A DNA stretch of 64,000 bases, taken from contig NZ_JAHWGT010000007.1 of the NCBI RefSeq assembly GCF_020873895.1, forward strand, positions 62,001 to 126,000, read 5' to 3'. Shown one piece after another: positions 28,288-42,127 of this stretch (position 1 is its first letter; each line of letters begins with the position of its first letter). The translations under genes and the position numbers were made by a program. The notes beneath the pieces were generated by a model, which was not told the origin of the DNA, searched no databases, and saw only the letters and a program-made list of their open reading frames with translations. The DNA is from Streptomyces sp. DH12. Lineage in GTDB: Bacteria > Actinomycetota > Actinomycetes > Streptomycetales > Streptomycetaceae.

Positions 28288-28771
28288 GCCTACGTCACCT
28301 CGGATGTCGAACTGTCGGATACGGACCGGTGAGGAACCTAGTCGGCCCACACCAAGGGAGCAACGAGCAACGCAGTGACCGCTGCGAACGCTGACTCTCG
28401 TCGGAGACTAGCGGCCATGGCGGTCCGAGTCAGCGAGAACAGCGGAAAAGTCCTGGTCAGCATCGAGCTTGCCCGACATACGGGACATAACGCACAGGTT
28501 TGGGGCTCGAATCCGTCAACACCCGTCACGGCCCGTCCCGGGGGTGTCACACGGCGGCAGCGCCGCAGGTGTGCGGCGGTGTGCCGGGGGGTGAGTGAGG
28601 TGCGTCACAGTGCGGCCCCTCGCCGCCGCGAGACCGGCGGGAACCGGCCGGTGGGGCACCGCGGACGGCCGGTATCGGCCGGTGGGCCGGCCGCGCCCCC
28701 GGCCGGCGGGACCGGTCGGGGGCGCGTGCGGGGCCGAAGGGCGGCAGGAGGCGACGTAGGGCGTAGGCGGG
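28288..28771. other. 484-bp intergenic region between pyrF and ihf
   Basis: No credible gene is seen. The half near ihf (28290-28540) is less GC-rich than the genes and must hold the ihf promoter and leader. The half near pyrF (about 28635-28735) has repeated CCGGCCGG-type palindromes, for example around 28642, 28668 and 28686, that can form overlapping hairpins. These probably end the pyrimidine operon, but no single stem stands out. Confidence 0.45.
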
Positions 28772-29617
28772 TCAGGAGCCGACGGCGGCCCGGACCTCGT
28801 CGGCGTACCGCAGCGCCGCGTCGCGCAGGGCGGCGGCGTCCGGGCCGTGGCGCAGGACGCCGCGGCTGACGTTCGGCACGACGTTGCGCACGGCGGCGCC
28901 GAAGACGGCCGGCAGGTCCGCCGGGGTGGCGCCCTGGGCGCCGATGCCCGGGGCCAGGAGCGGGCCGTTGACCTCCAGGTCGAAGGAGGACAGGTCGCCG
29001 AGGGTGGCGCCGACGACCGCGCCGAAGGACCCCAGCGGAGCCTGCCCGGCGTTCTCCTCGGCCAGGCGCGCCAGTACGGTCGCGGCGACGGTCCGCCCGT
29101 CCTCGCGGACCGCCCGCTGCACCTCGGCGCCCTCCGGGTTGGAGGTCAGGGCGAGGACGAACAGCCCGGCGCCGCTCTCGCGCGCCAGCCGCACGGCGGG
29201 CTCCAGGGAGCCGTACCCGAGGAACGGCGAGACCGTCAGCGCGTCCGAGAAGAGCGGCGCGTCCGGGCGCAGGTAGGTCTCGGCGTAGGCCGCCATGGTC
29301 GAGCCGATGTCCCCGCGCTTGGCGTCCATGACCACCAGCGCCCCGGCGCCGCGCAGGTCGGCGACGGCGCGCTCCAGCACCGCGAGGCCGCGCGAGCCGA
29401 ACCGCTCGAAGAAGGCGCTCTGCGGCTTGAAGACGGCGACGGTCCCGGCGAGGGCGTCGACGACGGTGCGGGTGAAGGTCTCCAGGCCGTCCACGTCGTC
29501 CTTCAGGCCCCACGCGGCCAGCAGGGACGCGTGCGGGTCGATGCCGACGCAGAGCGGGCCGCGGGCGTCCATGGCTTCGCGCAGCCGGGCGCCGAAGGGA
29601 ACCGGGGTCGCTGTCAC
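28772..29617 (-). CDS. pyrF: Orotidine 5'-phosphate decarboxylase (type 2)
   Basis: The 281-residue enzyme catalyses the last step to UMP. It has the type 2 signature [13 protein letters not shown] with the catalytic Lys/Asp set, [16 protein letters not shown] at the N-terminus and [11 protein letters not shown]-like core strands. The GTG at 29617 overlaps the pyrD stop as GTGA, so it is translationally coupled and is the last gene of the pyrimidine operon. Confidence 0.96.
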   Translation of the reverse strand: MTATPVPFGARLREAMDARGPLCVGIDPHASLLAAWGLKDDVDGLETFTRTVVDALAGTVAVFKPQSAFFERFGSRGLAVLERAVADLRGAGALVVMDAKRGDIGSTMAAYAETYLRPDAPLFSDALTVSPFLGYGSLEPAVRLARESGAGLFVLALTSNPEGAEVQRAVREDGRTVAATVLARLAEENAGQAPLGSFGAVVGATLGDLSSFDLEVNGPLLAPGIGAQGATPADLPAVFGAAVRNVVPNVSRGVLRHGPDAAALRDAALRYADEVRAAVGS

Positions 29618-30717
29618 TGGACCGCCTTTCGGGTGTCCGCGCCGACGGCGTCGGCGAGGGTCGCGTACGGGGAGGCCCGGAGCCGGGCCGCCAGGCCCTT
29701 GTGGAGGGCGCGGGCGTAGAAGGGGCCCTCGTAGACGAAGGCGCTGTAGCCCTGGACCAGCGTGGCGCCGGCGAGGATGCGCTGCCAGGCGTCCTCGGCG
29801 TTCTCGATGCCGCCGACGCCGACGAGCGTGAGGCGGTCGCCGACGCGCGCGTGGAGGCGGCGCAGGACCTCCAGCGAGCGCTGCTTGAGCGGGGCGCCGG
29901 ACAGGCCGCCCGTCTCGCCGGCGAGCCGCGCCGGGGAGGCCAGGCCCTCGCGGGAGACGGTGGTGTTGGTGGCGATGATGCCGTCCAGGCCCAGCTCGAC
30001 GGCGAGGTCGGCGACGGCGTCGACGTCCTCGTCGGCCAGGTCGGGGGCGATCTTGACGAGGAGGGGGACGCGCCGGTCGGTGACCGTGCGGTCCGCGGCC
30101 TCGCGCACCGCCGTCAGCAGCGGCCGCAGGGACTCCGTGGCCTGGAGGTTGCGCAGGCCCGGGGTGTTCGGGGAGGAGACGTTGACGACGAGGTAGTCGG
30201 CGTGCCGGGCGAGGCGCTCGGCCGACTTCACGTAGTCGGCGACGGCCTCCGCCTCGGGCACGGCCTTCGTCTTGCCGATGTTGACGCCGACGACCGTGCG
30301 GAAGACCGGGACGCGCGTGCGCAGGCGCTCGGCGACGGCGGCGGAGCCGTCGTTGTTGAAGCCCATCCGGTTGATCAGGGCGCGGTCCGGCACGAGCCGG
30401 AAGAGGCGCTTGCGGGGGTTGCCCGGCTGCGGCTCGCCGGTGACCGTGCCGATCTCGACGTGGTCGAAGCCGAGCATCGCCATGCCGTCGATGGCGACGG
30501 CGTTCTTGTCGAAGCCGGCGGCGAGGCCGAACGGCCCGTGCATCCGCAGGCCGAGCGCCTCCGTCCGCAGCTCCCGGTACCGGGGCGCGAGGAGGGCGGC
30601 GAGGAAGGTCCGCAGGACGGGGACGCGGGCGGCGAGGCGGATCCAGCGGAAGGCCAGGTGGTGGGCCTGCTCGGGGTCCATCCGTGTGAAGCACAGCCGG
30701 AAGAAGAGCTTGTACAT
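29614..30717 (-). CDS. pyrD: Dihydroorotate dehydrogenase, quinone-dependent (class 2)
   Basis: The 367-residue class 2 enzyme oxidises dihydroorotate to orotate with FMN and passes electrons to membrane quinone. An N-terminal helical extension (about 1-45) is the quinone-tunnel and membrane-association part. FMN-barrel motifs include [30 protein letters not shown] with the catalytic Ser, and [11 protein letters not shown]. The ATG at 30717 lies 58 bp after carB, inside the operon. Confidence 0.97.
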   Translation of the reverse strand: MYKLFFRLCFTRMDPEQAHHLAFRWIRLAARVPVLRTFLAALLAPRYRELRTEALGLRMHGPFGLAAGFDKNAVAIDGMAMLGFDHVEIGTVTGEPQPGNPRKRLFRLVPDRALINRMGFNNDGSAAVAERLRTRVPVFRTVVGVNIGKTKAVPEAEAVADYVKSAERLARHADYLVVNVSSPNTPGLRNLQATESLRPLLTAVREAADRTVTDRRVPLLVKIAPDLADEDVDAVADLAVELGLDGIIATNTTVSREGLASPARLAGETGGLSGAPLKQRSLEVLRRLHARVGDRLTLVGVGGIENAEDAWQRILAGATLVQGYSAFVYEGPFYARALHKGLAARLRASPYATLADAVGADTRKAVQ

Positions 30718-30775
30718 GGTGGTGGTGTCCTCATGAGGAGGGGGACACCGTTTCCGGTGTCCCCCTCGTGGGCTG

Positions 30776-34076
<3,301 letters not shown>

Positions 34077-34084
<8 letters not shown>

Positions 34085-35216
34085 GCTCGCCCTCCATCAG
34101 GGAAACGAAGCGGTCGAAGAGGTACGCGGCGTCGTGCGGGCCGGCGGCCGCCTCGGGGTGGTACTGGACGCTGAAGGCCGGCCGGTCGAGGAGCCGCAGG
34201 CCCTCCACCACGTTGTCGTTGAGGCAGACGTGGGAGACCTCGGCGCGGCCGTAGGGGGTGTCGGACGCCGTGTCGAGCGGGGCGTCGACGGCGAAGCCGT
34301 GGTTGTGCGCGGTGACCTCGACCTTGCCGGTCGTGCGGTCCTGCACGGGCTGGTTGATGCCGCGGTGGCCGTACTTCAGCTTGTAGGTGCCGAAGCCGAG
34401 GGCGCGGCCGAGGATCTGGTTGCCGAAGCAGATGCCGAACAGGGGCGTCCGGCGCTCCAGCACGGCCTGCATCACGGAGACGGGTCCGTCGGCGGTGGCG
34501 GGGTCGCCGGGGCCGTTGGAGAAGAAGACTCCGTCCGGGTCGACGGCGTAGACGTCGTCGGCGGTGGCGGTGGCGGGCAGCACGTGCACCTCGATGCCGC
34601 GCTCGGCCATCCGCTGCGGGGTCATGCCCTTGATGCCGAGGTCGACGGCGGCGACGGTGAAGCGCTTCTGGCCGATCGCGGGGACGACGTAGGGCTCCTT
34701 GGTGGCGACCTCGGCGGAGAGGTCGGCGCCCGTCATCTGCGGGGCGGCCTGCACCTTGGCGAGGAGGGCCGCGTCGTCGGCGACGGCTCCGCCGGAGAAG
34801 ATGCCGACGCGCATCGCGCCGCGCTCGCGCAGGTGGCGGGTGAGGGCGCGGGTGTCGACGCCGCTGATGCCGACGACGCCCTGGCGCTCCAGCTCCTCGT
34901 CGAGGGTGCGGGTGGACCGCCAGTTGGAGGGGGTGCGGGCGGGGTCGCGGACGACGTAGCCGGAGACCCAGATGCGGGCCGACTCGGCGTCCTCGTCGTT
35001 GACGCCCGTGTTCCCGACGTGCGGGGCGGTCATGACGACGACCTGGCGGTGGTACGAGGGGTCGGTCAGGGTCTCCTGGTAGCCGGTCATCCCGGTGGAG
35101 AAGACGGCCTCTCCGAAGGTCTCCCCCACGGCCCCGTAGGCGCGGCCGCGGAAGATGCGGCCGTCCTCCAGGACGAGTACGGCGGGAACCCTGGTTCCCC
35201 GGGTGGAGGTCGTCAT
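34077..35216 (-). CDS. carA: Carbamoyl-phosphate synthase small (glutaminase) subunit
   Basis: The 379-residue subunit hydrolyses glutamine and channels ammonia to CarB. The class I amidotransferase nucleophile is the Cys in [17 protein letters not shown]. The His/Glu pair is in [13 protein letters not shown]. An N-terminal CarA-specific domain precedes it ([15 protein letters not shown]). The ATG at 35216 overlaps the upstream PH-like gene stop as ATGA, and its end overlaps carB. Confidence 0.98.
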
Positions 35217-35785
35217 CGTGCGGCGCCTTCCGTCGTGGTGGTGTCGGTGGTGAGGGAGTCGATGGCCTCGACCCAGGCGGTGTGCTCGGCGGCCCGGTCG
35301 GACCGGAAGCCGGAGTCGATCAGGGTGTCGCCGTGCTGCCAGGTGACGACCAGCAGGCCGCCCTCGGCGAGGACCTTGCCGGCGATGCCCTTGTCGAGCC
35401 GTGCTCCGCGGAGCTGGTCGGCGGGGACGAAGAAGTCGCGCGCGCCGGGGCGTACGACCACCAGGCCGGCGTCGGTGAGCGTCAGCTCGGCGCGGCTGCG
35501 GGTGCCCAGGCCGTGGGCCACGATCCGGTCGAGCCACTGCCCGGCGGTCGTGGACCCGTGGTAGCGCCCGCTCATGCCCAGTCTCTCCGCACCGGGCTCG
35601 TCCGGCGCGGTGGGGAGCTCCGGCAGGTCCGCCTGGAGGCGGGCGCGCCAGGTCCAGCCCTGGCGCATGAGCCAGTAGACGAGGGCGATGAAGAGCAGCA
35701 GTACGCCGACCCAGCCGAGGCGGGCGGCCCAGTCGGTCACTTCCGCCGACTTGGGCTCGGCGGCGAGGGGGATCAGAGGTGTCAC
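35213..35785 (-). CDS. Small membrane protein with PH-like domain, pyr operon
   Basis: This 190-residue protein has one transmembrane helix at about 24-42 ([18 protein letters not shown]). A soluble domain at about 70-185 follows, which I recall being classed as PH-like in actinobacteria. A gene of this type lies between pyrC and carA in Streptomyces and also in Mycobacterium, so the location is ancient. Its role in pyrimidine synthesis is unknown; it might anchor or regulate the pathway at the membrane. GTGA and ATGA overlaps with pyrC and carA show strong translational coupling. Confidence 0.85.
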   Translation of the reverse strand: MTPLIPLAAEPKSAEVTDWAARLGWVGVLLLFIALVYWLMRQGWTWRARLQADLPELPTAPDEPGAERLGMSGRYHGSTTAGQWLDRIVAHGLGTRSRAELTLTDAGLVVVRPGARDFFVPADQLRGARLDKGIAGKVLAEGGLLVVTWQHGDTLIDSGFRSDRAAEHTAWVEAIDSLTTDTTTTEGAAR

Positions 35786-37068
35786 GCGAGCTTCCCGTCC
35801 ATGAGCGTTGCCCGGCCCCGCAGGAAGGTGTGGGTGACGCGCCCCGGCAGCTCGCGGCCCTCGTAGGGGGTGTTGCGGCTGCGGGAGGCGAAACCCGCGG
35901 GGTCCACGGCTCCACGGTATGCCGGATCCACGAGCACCAGGTTGGCGGGCTCACCAACCGAGACAGGCCGTCCGTGGCCGGTGGCCCGGCCGATCCGCGC
36001 GGGGGCGTGCGACATGCGGTCGGCGACGCCCGCCCAGTCGAGGAGACCGGTGTCGACCATCGTGTGCTGGACGACGGAGAGCGCGGTCTCCAGGCCGACC
36101 ATGCCCATGGCGGCGGCGGCCCACTCGCAGTCCTTGTCCTCGTGCGGGTGGGGGGCGTGGTCGGTGGCGACGATGTCGATGGTGCCGTCGGCGAGCGCCT
36201 CGCGCAGGGCCATGACGTCGCGCTCGGTGCGCAGCGGCGGGTTGACCTTGTACACCGGGTCGTAGGTGCGGACCAGCTCGTCGGTGAGGAGCAGGTGGTG
36301 CGGGGTGACCTCGGCGGTGACGTCGATGCCGCGGGACTTGGCCCAGCGGACGATCTCCACGGACCCGGCGGTCGACAGGTGGCAGATGTGGACGCGGGAG
36401 CCGACGTGCTCGGCGAGGAGGACGTCCCGGGCGATGATCGACTCCTCGGCGACGGCCGGCCAGCCGCCGAGGCCCAGCTCGGCGGAGACGGCGCCCTCGT
36501 TCATCTGGGCGCCCTCGGTGAGGCGGGGCTCCTGGGCGTGCTGGGCGATGACGCCGCCGAAGGCCTTCACGTACTCCAGGGCGCGGCGCATGATCACGGG
36601 GTCGTCGACGCACTTGCCGTCGTCGGAGAAGACGGTGACGCCGGCGGCGGACTCGTGCATGGCCCCCAGCTCGGCGAGGCGCTTGCCCTCCAGGCCGACG
36701 GTGACGGCGCCGATGGGCTGCACGTCGCAGTAGCCGTGCTCCCGGCCGAGCCGGTGGACCTGCTCGACCACGCCGGCGGTGTCGGCGACGGGTGAGGTGT
36801 TGGCCATGGCGAACACGGAGGTGTAGCCGCCGGAGGCGGCGGCGCGGGTGCCGGTGAGGACCGTCTCGGAGTCCTCGCGGCCCGGCTCGCGCAGGTGGGT
36901 GTGGAGGTCGACCAGGCCGGGCAGCAGGACGCGCCCCTCGGCCTCGACGACGGTGGCGCCCTCGGCGTCCAGGCCGGTGCCGACGGCGGCGATGGTCTCG
37001 CCGTCGACGAGGACGTCCTGGGCCCGGCCGCCGAGGACCTTCGCACCACGGATCAGGGTCTTGCTCAT
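35782..37068 (-). CDS. pyrC: Dihydroorotase
   Basis: The 428-residue amidohydrolase (class I dihydroorotase) closes carbamoyl aspartate to dihydroorotate. Metal-binding [10 protein letters not shown] is at about residue 58. The carboxylated-Lys region, [16 protein letters not shown] and [11 protein letters not shown] supply further His ligands, and the final Asp is in [12 protein letters not shown]. The ATG at 37068 lies 6 bp after pyrB, and its stop overlaps the next gene. Confidence 0.97.
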   Translation of the reverse strand: MSKTLIRGAKVLGGRAQDVLVDGETIAAVGTGLDAEGATVVEAEGRVLLPGLVDLHTHLREPGREDSETVLTGTRAAASGGYTSVFAMANTSPVADTAGVVEQVHRLGREHGYCDVQPIGAVTVGLEGKRLAELGAMHESAAGVTVFSDDGKCVDDPVIMRRALEYVKAFGGVIAQHAQEPRLTEGAQMNEGAVSAELGLGGWPAVAEESIIARDVLLAEHVGSRVHICHLSTAGSVEIVRWAKSRGIDVTAEVTPHHLLLTDELVRTYDPVYKVNPPLRTERDVMALREALADGTIDIVATDHAPHPHEDKDCEWAAAAMGMVGLETALSVVQHTMVDTGLLDWAGVADRMSHAPARIGRATGHGRPVSVGEPANLVLVDPAYRGAVDPAGFASRSRNTPYEGRELPGRVTHTFLRGRATLMDGKLA

Positions 37069-37074
37069 ACGGGG

Positions 37075-38067
37075 TTACTTCTCCTCGGTACGGGACGACG
37101 GCTGGGTGAGGGCGGGCTCGCTGCCGCCCAGGAGCAGGTAGAGGACGGCCATGCGGACGAAGACGCCGTTGGCGACCTGTTCGACGACGGTGCAGCGGGG
37201 GGAGTCGGCGACCTCGGCGGTGATCTCCATGCCGCGGACCATGGGTCCGGGGTGCATGACGACCGCGTGGTCGGGGAGCTTGGCCAGGCGGGCGGCGTCG
37301 AGGCCGTAGCGGCGCGCGTACTCCCGCTCGGTGGGGAAGAACGCGGCGTTCATGCGCTCGCGCTGGACGCGCAGCATCATCACGGCGTCCGACGCGGCGA
37401 GGGCGCCGTCGAGGTCGTAGCTGACCTCGCAGGGCCAGTTCCCGACGCCGACGGGGACGAGCGTGGGCGGGGCGACGAGGGTGACCTCGGCGCCGAGGGT
37501 GTGCAGCAGGTCGACGTCGGAGCGGGCGACCCGGCTGTGCAGGACGTCACCGACGACGGTGACGCGCAGGCCGGACAGGTCGCGGCCGGCGCGGTCGCGG
37601 GCGGTGCCGCGGCCGACGAGGCGGCGGCGCAGGGTGAAGGCGTCCAGGAGGGCCTGGGTGGGGTGCTGGTGGGTGCCGTCGCCGGCGTTGATCACCGGGG
37701 CGTCGATCCAGCCGCTGGTGGCGAGCCGGTGGGGGGCGCCGGAGGCGTGGTGGCGTATGACGACCGCGTCGACGCCGACGGCCGCGAGGGTCTGGGCGGT
37801 GTCCTTGAGCGACTCGCCCTTGGAGACGCTGGAGCCCTTGGCGGTGAAGTTGATGACGTCGGCGGAGAGGCGCTTCTCGGCGGCCTCGAAGGAGACGCGG
37901 GTGCGGGTGGAGTCCTCGAAGAAGAGGTTGCATATCGTCCGGCCGCGCAGGGTGGGGAGCTTCTTGATCGGCCGGTCGGCGAGCCGGGCCATCTCCTCGG
38001 CGGTGTCGAGGAGATGGACGGCTTCGTCGCGGGTGAGGTCGGCGGCCGAGATGAGGTGGCGCTTCAT
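37075..38067 (-). CDS. pyrB: Aspartate carbamoyltransferase catalytic subunit
   Basis: The 330-residue enzyme condenses carbamoyl phosphate with aspartate. The carbamoyl-phosphate site [13 protein letters not shown], the mobile-loop region [12 protein letters not shown] and the [10 protein letters not shown] motif are all present. No regulatory PyrI subunit is encoded here. A 231-bp gap separates it from pyrR upstream, the widest gap in the operon, yet no terminator or gene is evident there. Expression probably depends on the pyrR promoter and PyrR-controlled mRNA. Confidence 0.97.
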   Translation of the reverse strand: MKRHLISAADLTRDEAVHLLDTAEEMARLADRPIKKLPTLRGRTICNLFFEDSTRTRVSFEAAEKRLSADVINFTAKGSSVSKGESLKDTAQTLAAVGVDAVVIRHHASGAPHRLATSGWIDAPVINAGDGTHQHPTQALLDAFTLRRRLVGRGTARDRAGRDLSGLRVTVVGDVLHSRVARSDVDLLHTLGAEVTLVAPPTLVPVGVGNWPCEVSYDLDGALAASDAVMMLRVQRERMNAAFFPTEREYARRYGLDAARLAKLPDHAVVMHPGPMVRGMEITAEVADSPRCTVVEQVANGVFVRMAVLYLLLGGSEPALTQPSSRTEEK

Positions 38068-38298
38068 CGGGGGGTGGGGCTCCGGGGGTGGGGAGGTCGG
38101 TTCCGTGGACGTGGCCGGGCAGGGGCGGGCTCGGGCGCGGCCGTCGGCGGCGGCTCGGGTCGCCGGTCCGCGGCGGGCCTGCGGGGGGCGGGCTCTGCCG
38201 GGGCGGGCGGCGCGACTCCCGCTCGCCCGTGTGCCGTGCCGCGCGCCGGGGCGCGTGGGGGCGTACGGGGGCCGGGGTCGCGCTGGGCGCGCGATTGG

Positions 38299-38930
<632 letters not shown>

Positions 38931-39008
38931 GACGTCGGAATTGCGTCATCCACGGTACCAGGGGTGAGGAGGGGGTCGGGACGGACCACCCGGCTTGACG
39001 CACCCCAG

Positions 39009-39037
39009 TAACGCTGCGTAACCTCACAGTGAGTTAC
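39009..39037 (+). promoter_or_regulatory. BldD operator in the bldD promoter
   Basis: TAACGCTGCGTAA (39009-39021) fits the published BldD consensus TNACNC(A/T)GNGTNA at every defined position. It overlaps GTAACCTCACAGTGAGTTAC (39018-39037), a near-perfect palindrome with the TCAC/GTGA half-sites described for BldD. Both lie 49-77 bp before the bldD start codon, consistent with autoregulation. The pyr operon leader is on the other side, so pyrR transcription might also be affected. Confidence 0.75.
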
Positions 39038-39085
39038 CAGCCACGCGGCGGAGCCGCCACGTTGTAACAGTGTCCAGGGAGCTAT

Positions 39086-39586
39086 ATGTCCAGCGAATAC
39101 GCCAAACAGCTCGGGGCCAAGCTCCGTGCCATCCGCACCCAGCAGGGCCTCTCCCTCCACGGCGTGGAGGAGAAGTCCCAGGGTCGCTGGAAGGCCGTCG
39201 TGGTCGGTTCGTACGAGCGCGGCGACCGCGCCGTGACCGTGCAGCGCCTCGCCGAGCTGGCTGACTTCTACGGCGTCCCGGTGCAGGAGCTGCTGCCGGG
39301 CACCACGCCGGGCGGTGCCGCCGAGCCGCCGCCGAAGCTCGTCCTGGACCTGGAGCGCCTGGCCCACGTCCCGCAGGAGAAGGCGGGCCCGCTGCAGCGC
39401 TACGCCGCGACGATCCAGTCGCAGCGCGGCGACTACAACGGCAAGGTGCTGTCGATCCGCCAGGACGACCTGCGCACGCTCGCGGTCATCTACGACCAGT
39501 CCCCGTCGGTCCTCACCGAGCAGCTGATCAGCTGGGGCGTGCTGGACGCGGACGCGCGGCGCGCGGTCGCGCACGAGGAGAGCTGA
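39086..39586 (+). CDS. bldD: BldD, c-di-GMP-responsive master regulator of development
   Basis: The 166-residue protein has an N-terminal XRE-type helix-turn-helix (about 10-70). A C-terminal domain carries the c-di-GMP-binding signature RGD-X8-RQDD: R114, D116, R125 and D128, numbered as in the Streptomyces protein I recall. When bound to tetrameric c-di-GMP it dimerises and represses sporulation genes during vegetative growth. The ATG at 39086 has AGGGAG 7 bases upstream. An operator upstream indicates self-repression, and a strong hairpin follows the gene. Confidence 0.98.
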   Translation: MSSEYAKQLGAKLRAIRTQQGLSLHGVEEKSQGRWKAVVVGSYERGDRAVTVQRLAELADFYGVPVQELLPGTTPGGAAEPPPKLVLDLERLAHVPQEKAGPLQRYAATIQSQRGDYNGKVLSIRQDDLRTLAVIYDQSPSVLTEQLISWGVLDADARRAVAHEES

Positions 39587-39622
39587 GGCGGCCCTCGCCG
39601 CCCGAGCAGAAACGTTGCCGCC

Positions 39623-39653
39623 GGAGGGTGGTCCCGTCCCGGGACCACCCTCC
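39623..39653 (+). terminator. bldD terminator hairpin
   Basis: GGAGGGTGGTCCC (39623-39635) and GGGACCACCCTCC (39641-39653) form a perfect 13-bp stem with a 5-base loop, 37 bp after the bldD stop. Together with the hairpin at 39852-39885 it accounts for the 308-bp convergent gap 39587-39894, which otherwise holds nothing recognisable. Confidence 0.85.
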
Positions 39654-39851
39654 ACGCGTCGGTGGCCCCGCGGCGCCGGGGCGCCCCGGCAGGGCGTCCC
39701 TGACGCGTCGCGCCGTGCCGCCGTCGAGGTGCGCGCCCCTCCGCGGGCGACCGCCGCGCCCCGCCCGCGGCGCTCGCGCAGGGCCGCGCGCCGTTCCCCG
39801 CCGGCCCGTTCCCCCCGGCGGTGCGCCTGCCCCGCGGTTCCGATGCACGCC

Positions 39852-39885
39852 GAAGGGCCCGCAGCACGGGTGCTGCGGGCCCTTC
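39852..39885 (-). terminator. nusB terminator hairpin
   Basis: GAAGGGCCCGCAGCA (39852-39866) and TGCTGCGGGCCCTTC (39871-39885) form a perfect 15-bp stem with a 4-base loop, 9 bp after the nusB stop. It is the strongest hairpin in the window. Confidence 0.9.
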
Positions 39886-39894
39886 GAGGCGTGT

Positions 39895-40323
39895 TCAGGC
39901 TCGGCGGAGCCCCGGCTTCAGGTCCTTGAAGCGGGCCAGCATGCCGTTGACGAAGGACGGGGAGTCGTCCGTGGAGAACTCCTTGGCCAGCTGGACGGCC
40001 TCGTCGATGGCCACCGCGTCCGGTGTGGCGTCGACCCAGACCAGCTCGTACGCGCCGAGGCGCAGGATGTTCCGGTCGACGACCGGCATCCGGTCGAGAG
40101 TCCAGCCCACCGCGTAGGTGGAGATGAGGTCGTCGATACGGCGGGCGTACTGGGTGTACCCCTCGACGAGCTCCATCGTGTACTCGTTGACCGGCGGCTG
40201 CCGTTCGTCGGACCGGGCGTGCCGGATCCAGTCCGCGAGGACCTCCTGCGCGGGCACCCCGCGCTGGTCGGCCTCGAAGAGGATCTGGAAGGCGCGCTTG
40301 CGGGCCTTGTTGCGGGCGGCCAC
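39895..40323 (-). CDS. nusB: Transcription antitermination protein NusB
   Basis: The 142-residue all-helical protein has the NusB fold signatures ARKRAFQILFEADQRG, IDDLISTYAVGWTLDRMPVV and the C-terminal AVQLAKEFSTDDSPSFVNG. It works with NusE (S10) in rRNA antitermination. Its gene starts 2 bp after the efp stop, so the two are coupled, and it ends before a strong terminator. Confidence 0.96.
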   Translation of the reverse strand: MAARNKARKRAFQILFEADQRGVPAQEVLADWIRHARSDERQPPVNEYTMELVEGYTQYARRIDDLISTYAVGWTLDRMPVVDRNILRLGAYELVWVDATPDAVAIDEAVQLAKEFSTDDSPSFVNGMLARFKDLKPGLRRA

Positions 40324-40325
40324 GG

Positions 40326-40892
40326 TTAGCTGTTCACCCGGCCGAGGTAGTCGCTGGTGCGGGTGTCGACCTTGATCTTCTCACCGGTGGTGATGAAGAG
40401 CGGGACCTGGATCTGGTGGCCGGTCTCCAGGGTGGCGGGCTTGGTGCCACCGGTGGAGCGGTCGCCCTGGACGCCCGGCTCGGTCTCCTGGATGGTCAGC
40501 TCGACGGCGGCGGGGAGCTCGACGTACAGCACCTCGCCCTCGTGCGTGGCGACGGTGGCGGTGAAGCCCTCGACCAGGAAGTTCGCGGCGTCGCCGACGG
40601 CGGCCCGGGAGACGTGCAGCTGGTCGTACGTCTGCATGTCCATGAAGACGAAGTACTCGCCGTCCATGTACGAGAACTGCATGTCGCGGCGGTCGACGGT
40701 GGCCGTCTCGACCTTCACACCGGCGTTGAACGTCTTGTCGACGATCTTGCCGGACAGCACGTTCTTGAGCTTGGTGCGCACGAAGGCGGGGCCCTTGCCG
40801 GGCTTGACGTGCTGGAACTCGACCACGGACCAGAGCTGGTCGTTGTCGAGCTTGAGCACCATGCCGTTCTTGAGGTCGTTCGTGGAAGCCAC
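40326..40892 (-). CDS. efp: Translation elongation factor P
   Basis: The 188-residue three-domain EF-P relieves ribosome stalling at polyproline. The tip loop of domain I reads [10 protein letters not shown] with Lys at residue 33, where E. coli carries its beta-lysylation site. The loop has the extra Pro typical of actinobacterial EF-P, thought to work without modification, and I see no epmA or earP gene nearby. The C-terminal signature ([19 protein letters not shown]) is intact. Confidence 0.97.
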   Translation of the reverse strand: MASTNDLKNGMVLKLDNDQLWSVVEFQHVKPGKGPAFVRTKLKNVLSGKIVDKTFNAGVKVETATVDRRDMQFSYMDGEYFVFMDMQTYDQLHVSRAAVGDAANFLVEGFTATVATHEGEVLYVELPAAVELTIQETEPGVQGDRSTGGTKPATLETGHQIQVPLFITTGEKIKVDTRTSDYLGRVNS

Positions 40893-40950
40893 GGTTGCGG
40901 AATCTCCTGGACTGACGCTGGTGGACGACCGAGGCGTGGTGCGTCACGCG

Positions 40951-42057
40951 CTACAGCGCGAGCAGCTCCTTGGTCGTGATGGTGAGTAGCTCGGGGCCGC
41001 CGTCCGCCTCCTGGCGCACGACGAGCGTGTCATCGATCCGGACCCCGCCCCGTCCCGGGAGGTGGACCCCTGGTTCGACGGTGACCGGCACGCAAGCGTC
41101 CAGTTTACCCATGGCCGAGGGGGACAACTGCGGGTCCTCCTCGATTTCGAGGCCGACCCCGTGGCCGAGGCTCGGCGCGAGGGCGGCCCCGTGGCCCGCC
41201 GCGTCGAGGAGCTGGCGGGCCGCCCGGTCCACGTCCCGGTAGGCGGCGCCCGGCGCGAGTGCCTCCCGCGCGGCCCGCTGGGCGGCGAAGACGAGGTCGT
41301 ACAGCTCGATCTGCCAGTCGGCGGGGGCGGTGCCGATGACGAACGTCCGGCCGATCTCGCAGCGGTACCCGCGGTAGTCCGCTCCGAGGCAGACGGAGAG
41401 GAAGTCGCCCTCCTCCACCCGGCGGTCGGTGGGGCGGTGGCCGCCGCGCCCCGAGTGCGGTCCCGTGGCGACGGAGGTGGGGAAGGCGGGGCCGTCGGCG
41501 CCGTGGTCGACGAGGCGCCGCTCCAACTCCAGGGCGAGGTGGCGCTCGGTGCGGCCGACGAGGATCGACTCGAGCAGCTCGCCGAGGGCCTGGTCGGTGA
41601 TCTCCGCCGCGATGCGCAGGCAGGTGATCTCGTCGTCGTCCTTGACCACGCGCTCCTGCTCGACGGCGTGGCCGAGGTCCGCGAGGCGCAGCCGGGGGGC
41701 GGCGGAGCCGAGCGCCCGGTAGCGGGCGACGCTCAGGTGGTGCTCCTCCACGGCCAGCCCGTCGGCGTCGGCGCGCAGGGCCAGGTCGGCCGCGGCGACG
41801 GCCGGGTCCCCGCCGCCGGACGGCAGCACGACGAGCCGCAGCCCCTCGTCGACCCGTCCCTCGGTGGGGTCGCCGCTCGGCGGGCGGGGGCACAGCAGCA
41901 CGTCGTCCTCCGCCCCGACCAGCAGTACGGAGCCGGGCGGCGAGCCGCCCGCGAGGTAGCGGACGTTGGCGGGGCGGGAGACCAGCGCCGCCGCGGATCC
42001 GGCCACCGCGCACCGGCCGCGCAGCCGCCCGCGGCGGTCTGCGAACACCTGGGACAT
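40951..42057 (-). CDS. pepP: Xaa-Pro aminopeptidase family metallopeptidase (M24)
   Basis: The 368-residue M24 pita-bread peptidase removes N-terminal residues before proline. The metal ligands are expected in EEGDFLSVCLGADYRGYRCEI (first Asp pair), SLGHGVGLEIEEDP (His), VTVEPGVHLPGRGGVRIDD (two Glu). The N-terminal domain is short compared with E. coli PepP. It precedes efp with a 58-bp gap, a common bacterial arrangement that suits proline-related functions. The ATG start at 42057 is well supported by length. Confidence 0.9.
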   Translation of the reverse strand: MSQVFADRRGRLRGRCAVAGSAAALVSRPANVRYLAGGSPPGSVLLVGAEDDVLLCPRPPSGDPTEGRVDEGLRLVVLPSGGGDPAVAAADLALRADADGLAVEEHHLSVARYRALGSAAPRLRLADLGHAVEQERVVKDDDEITCLRIAAEITDQALGELLESILVGRTERHLALELERRLVDHGADGPAFPTSVATGPHSGRGGHRPTDRRVEEGDFLSVCLGADYRGYRCEIGRTFVIGTAPADWQIELYDLVFAAQRAAREALAPGAAYRDVDRAARQLLDAAGHGAALAPSLGHGVGLEIEEDPQLSPSAMGKLDACVPVTVEPGVHLPGRGGVRIDDTLVVRQEADGGPELLTITTKELLAL

Positions 42058-42127
42058 GACCCGAGCCTACGAGCGCGGGCGCGACCCGGCAGTCCGGAGG
42101 GGGCCGATCGGGACGGGCCCCGGCCGG

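Noticed and set aside
28490-28530. tRNA-like GGCTCGAATCC segment downstream of the ihf start
   Set aside because: It resembles a T-loop, but the flanking 5-base T-stem does not pair and no acceptor or anticodon arm is found upstream.
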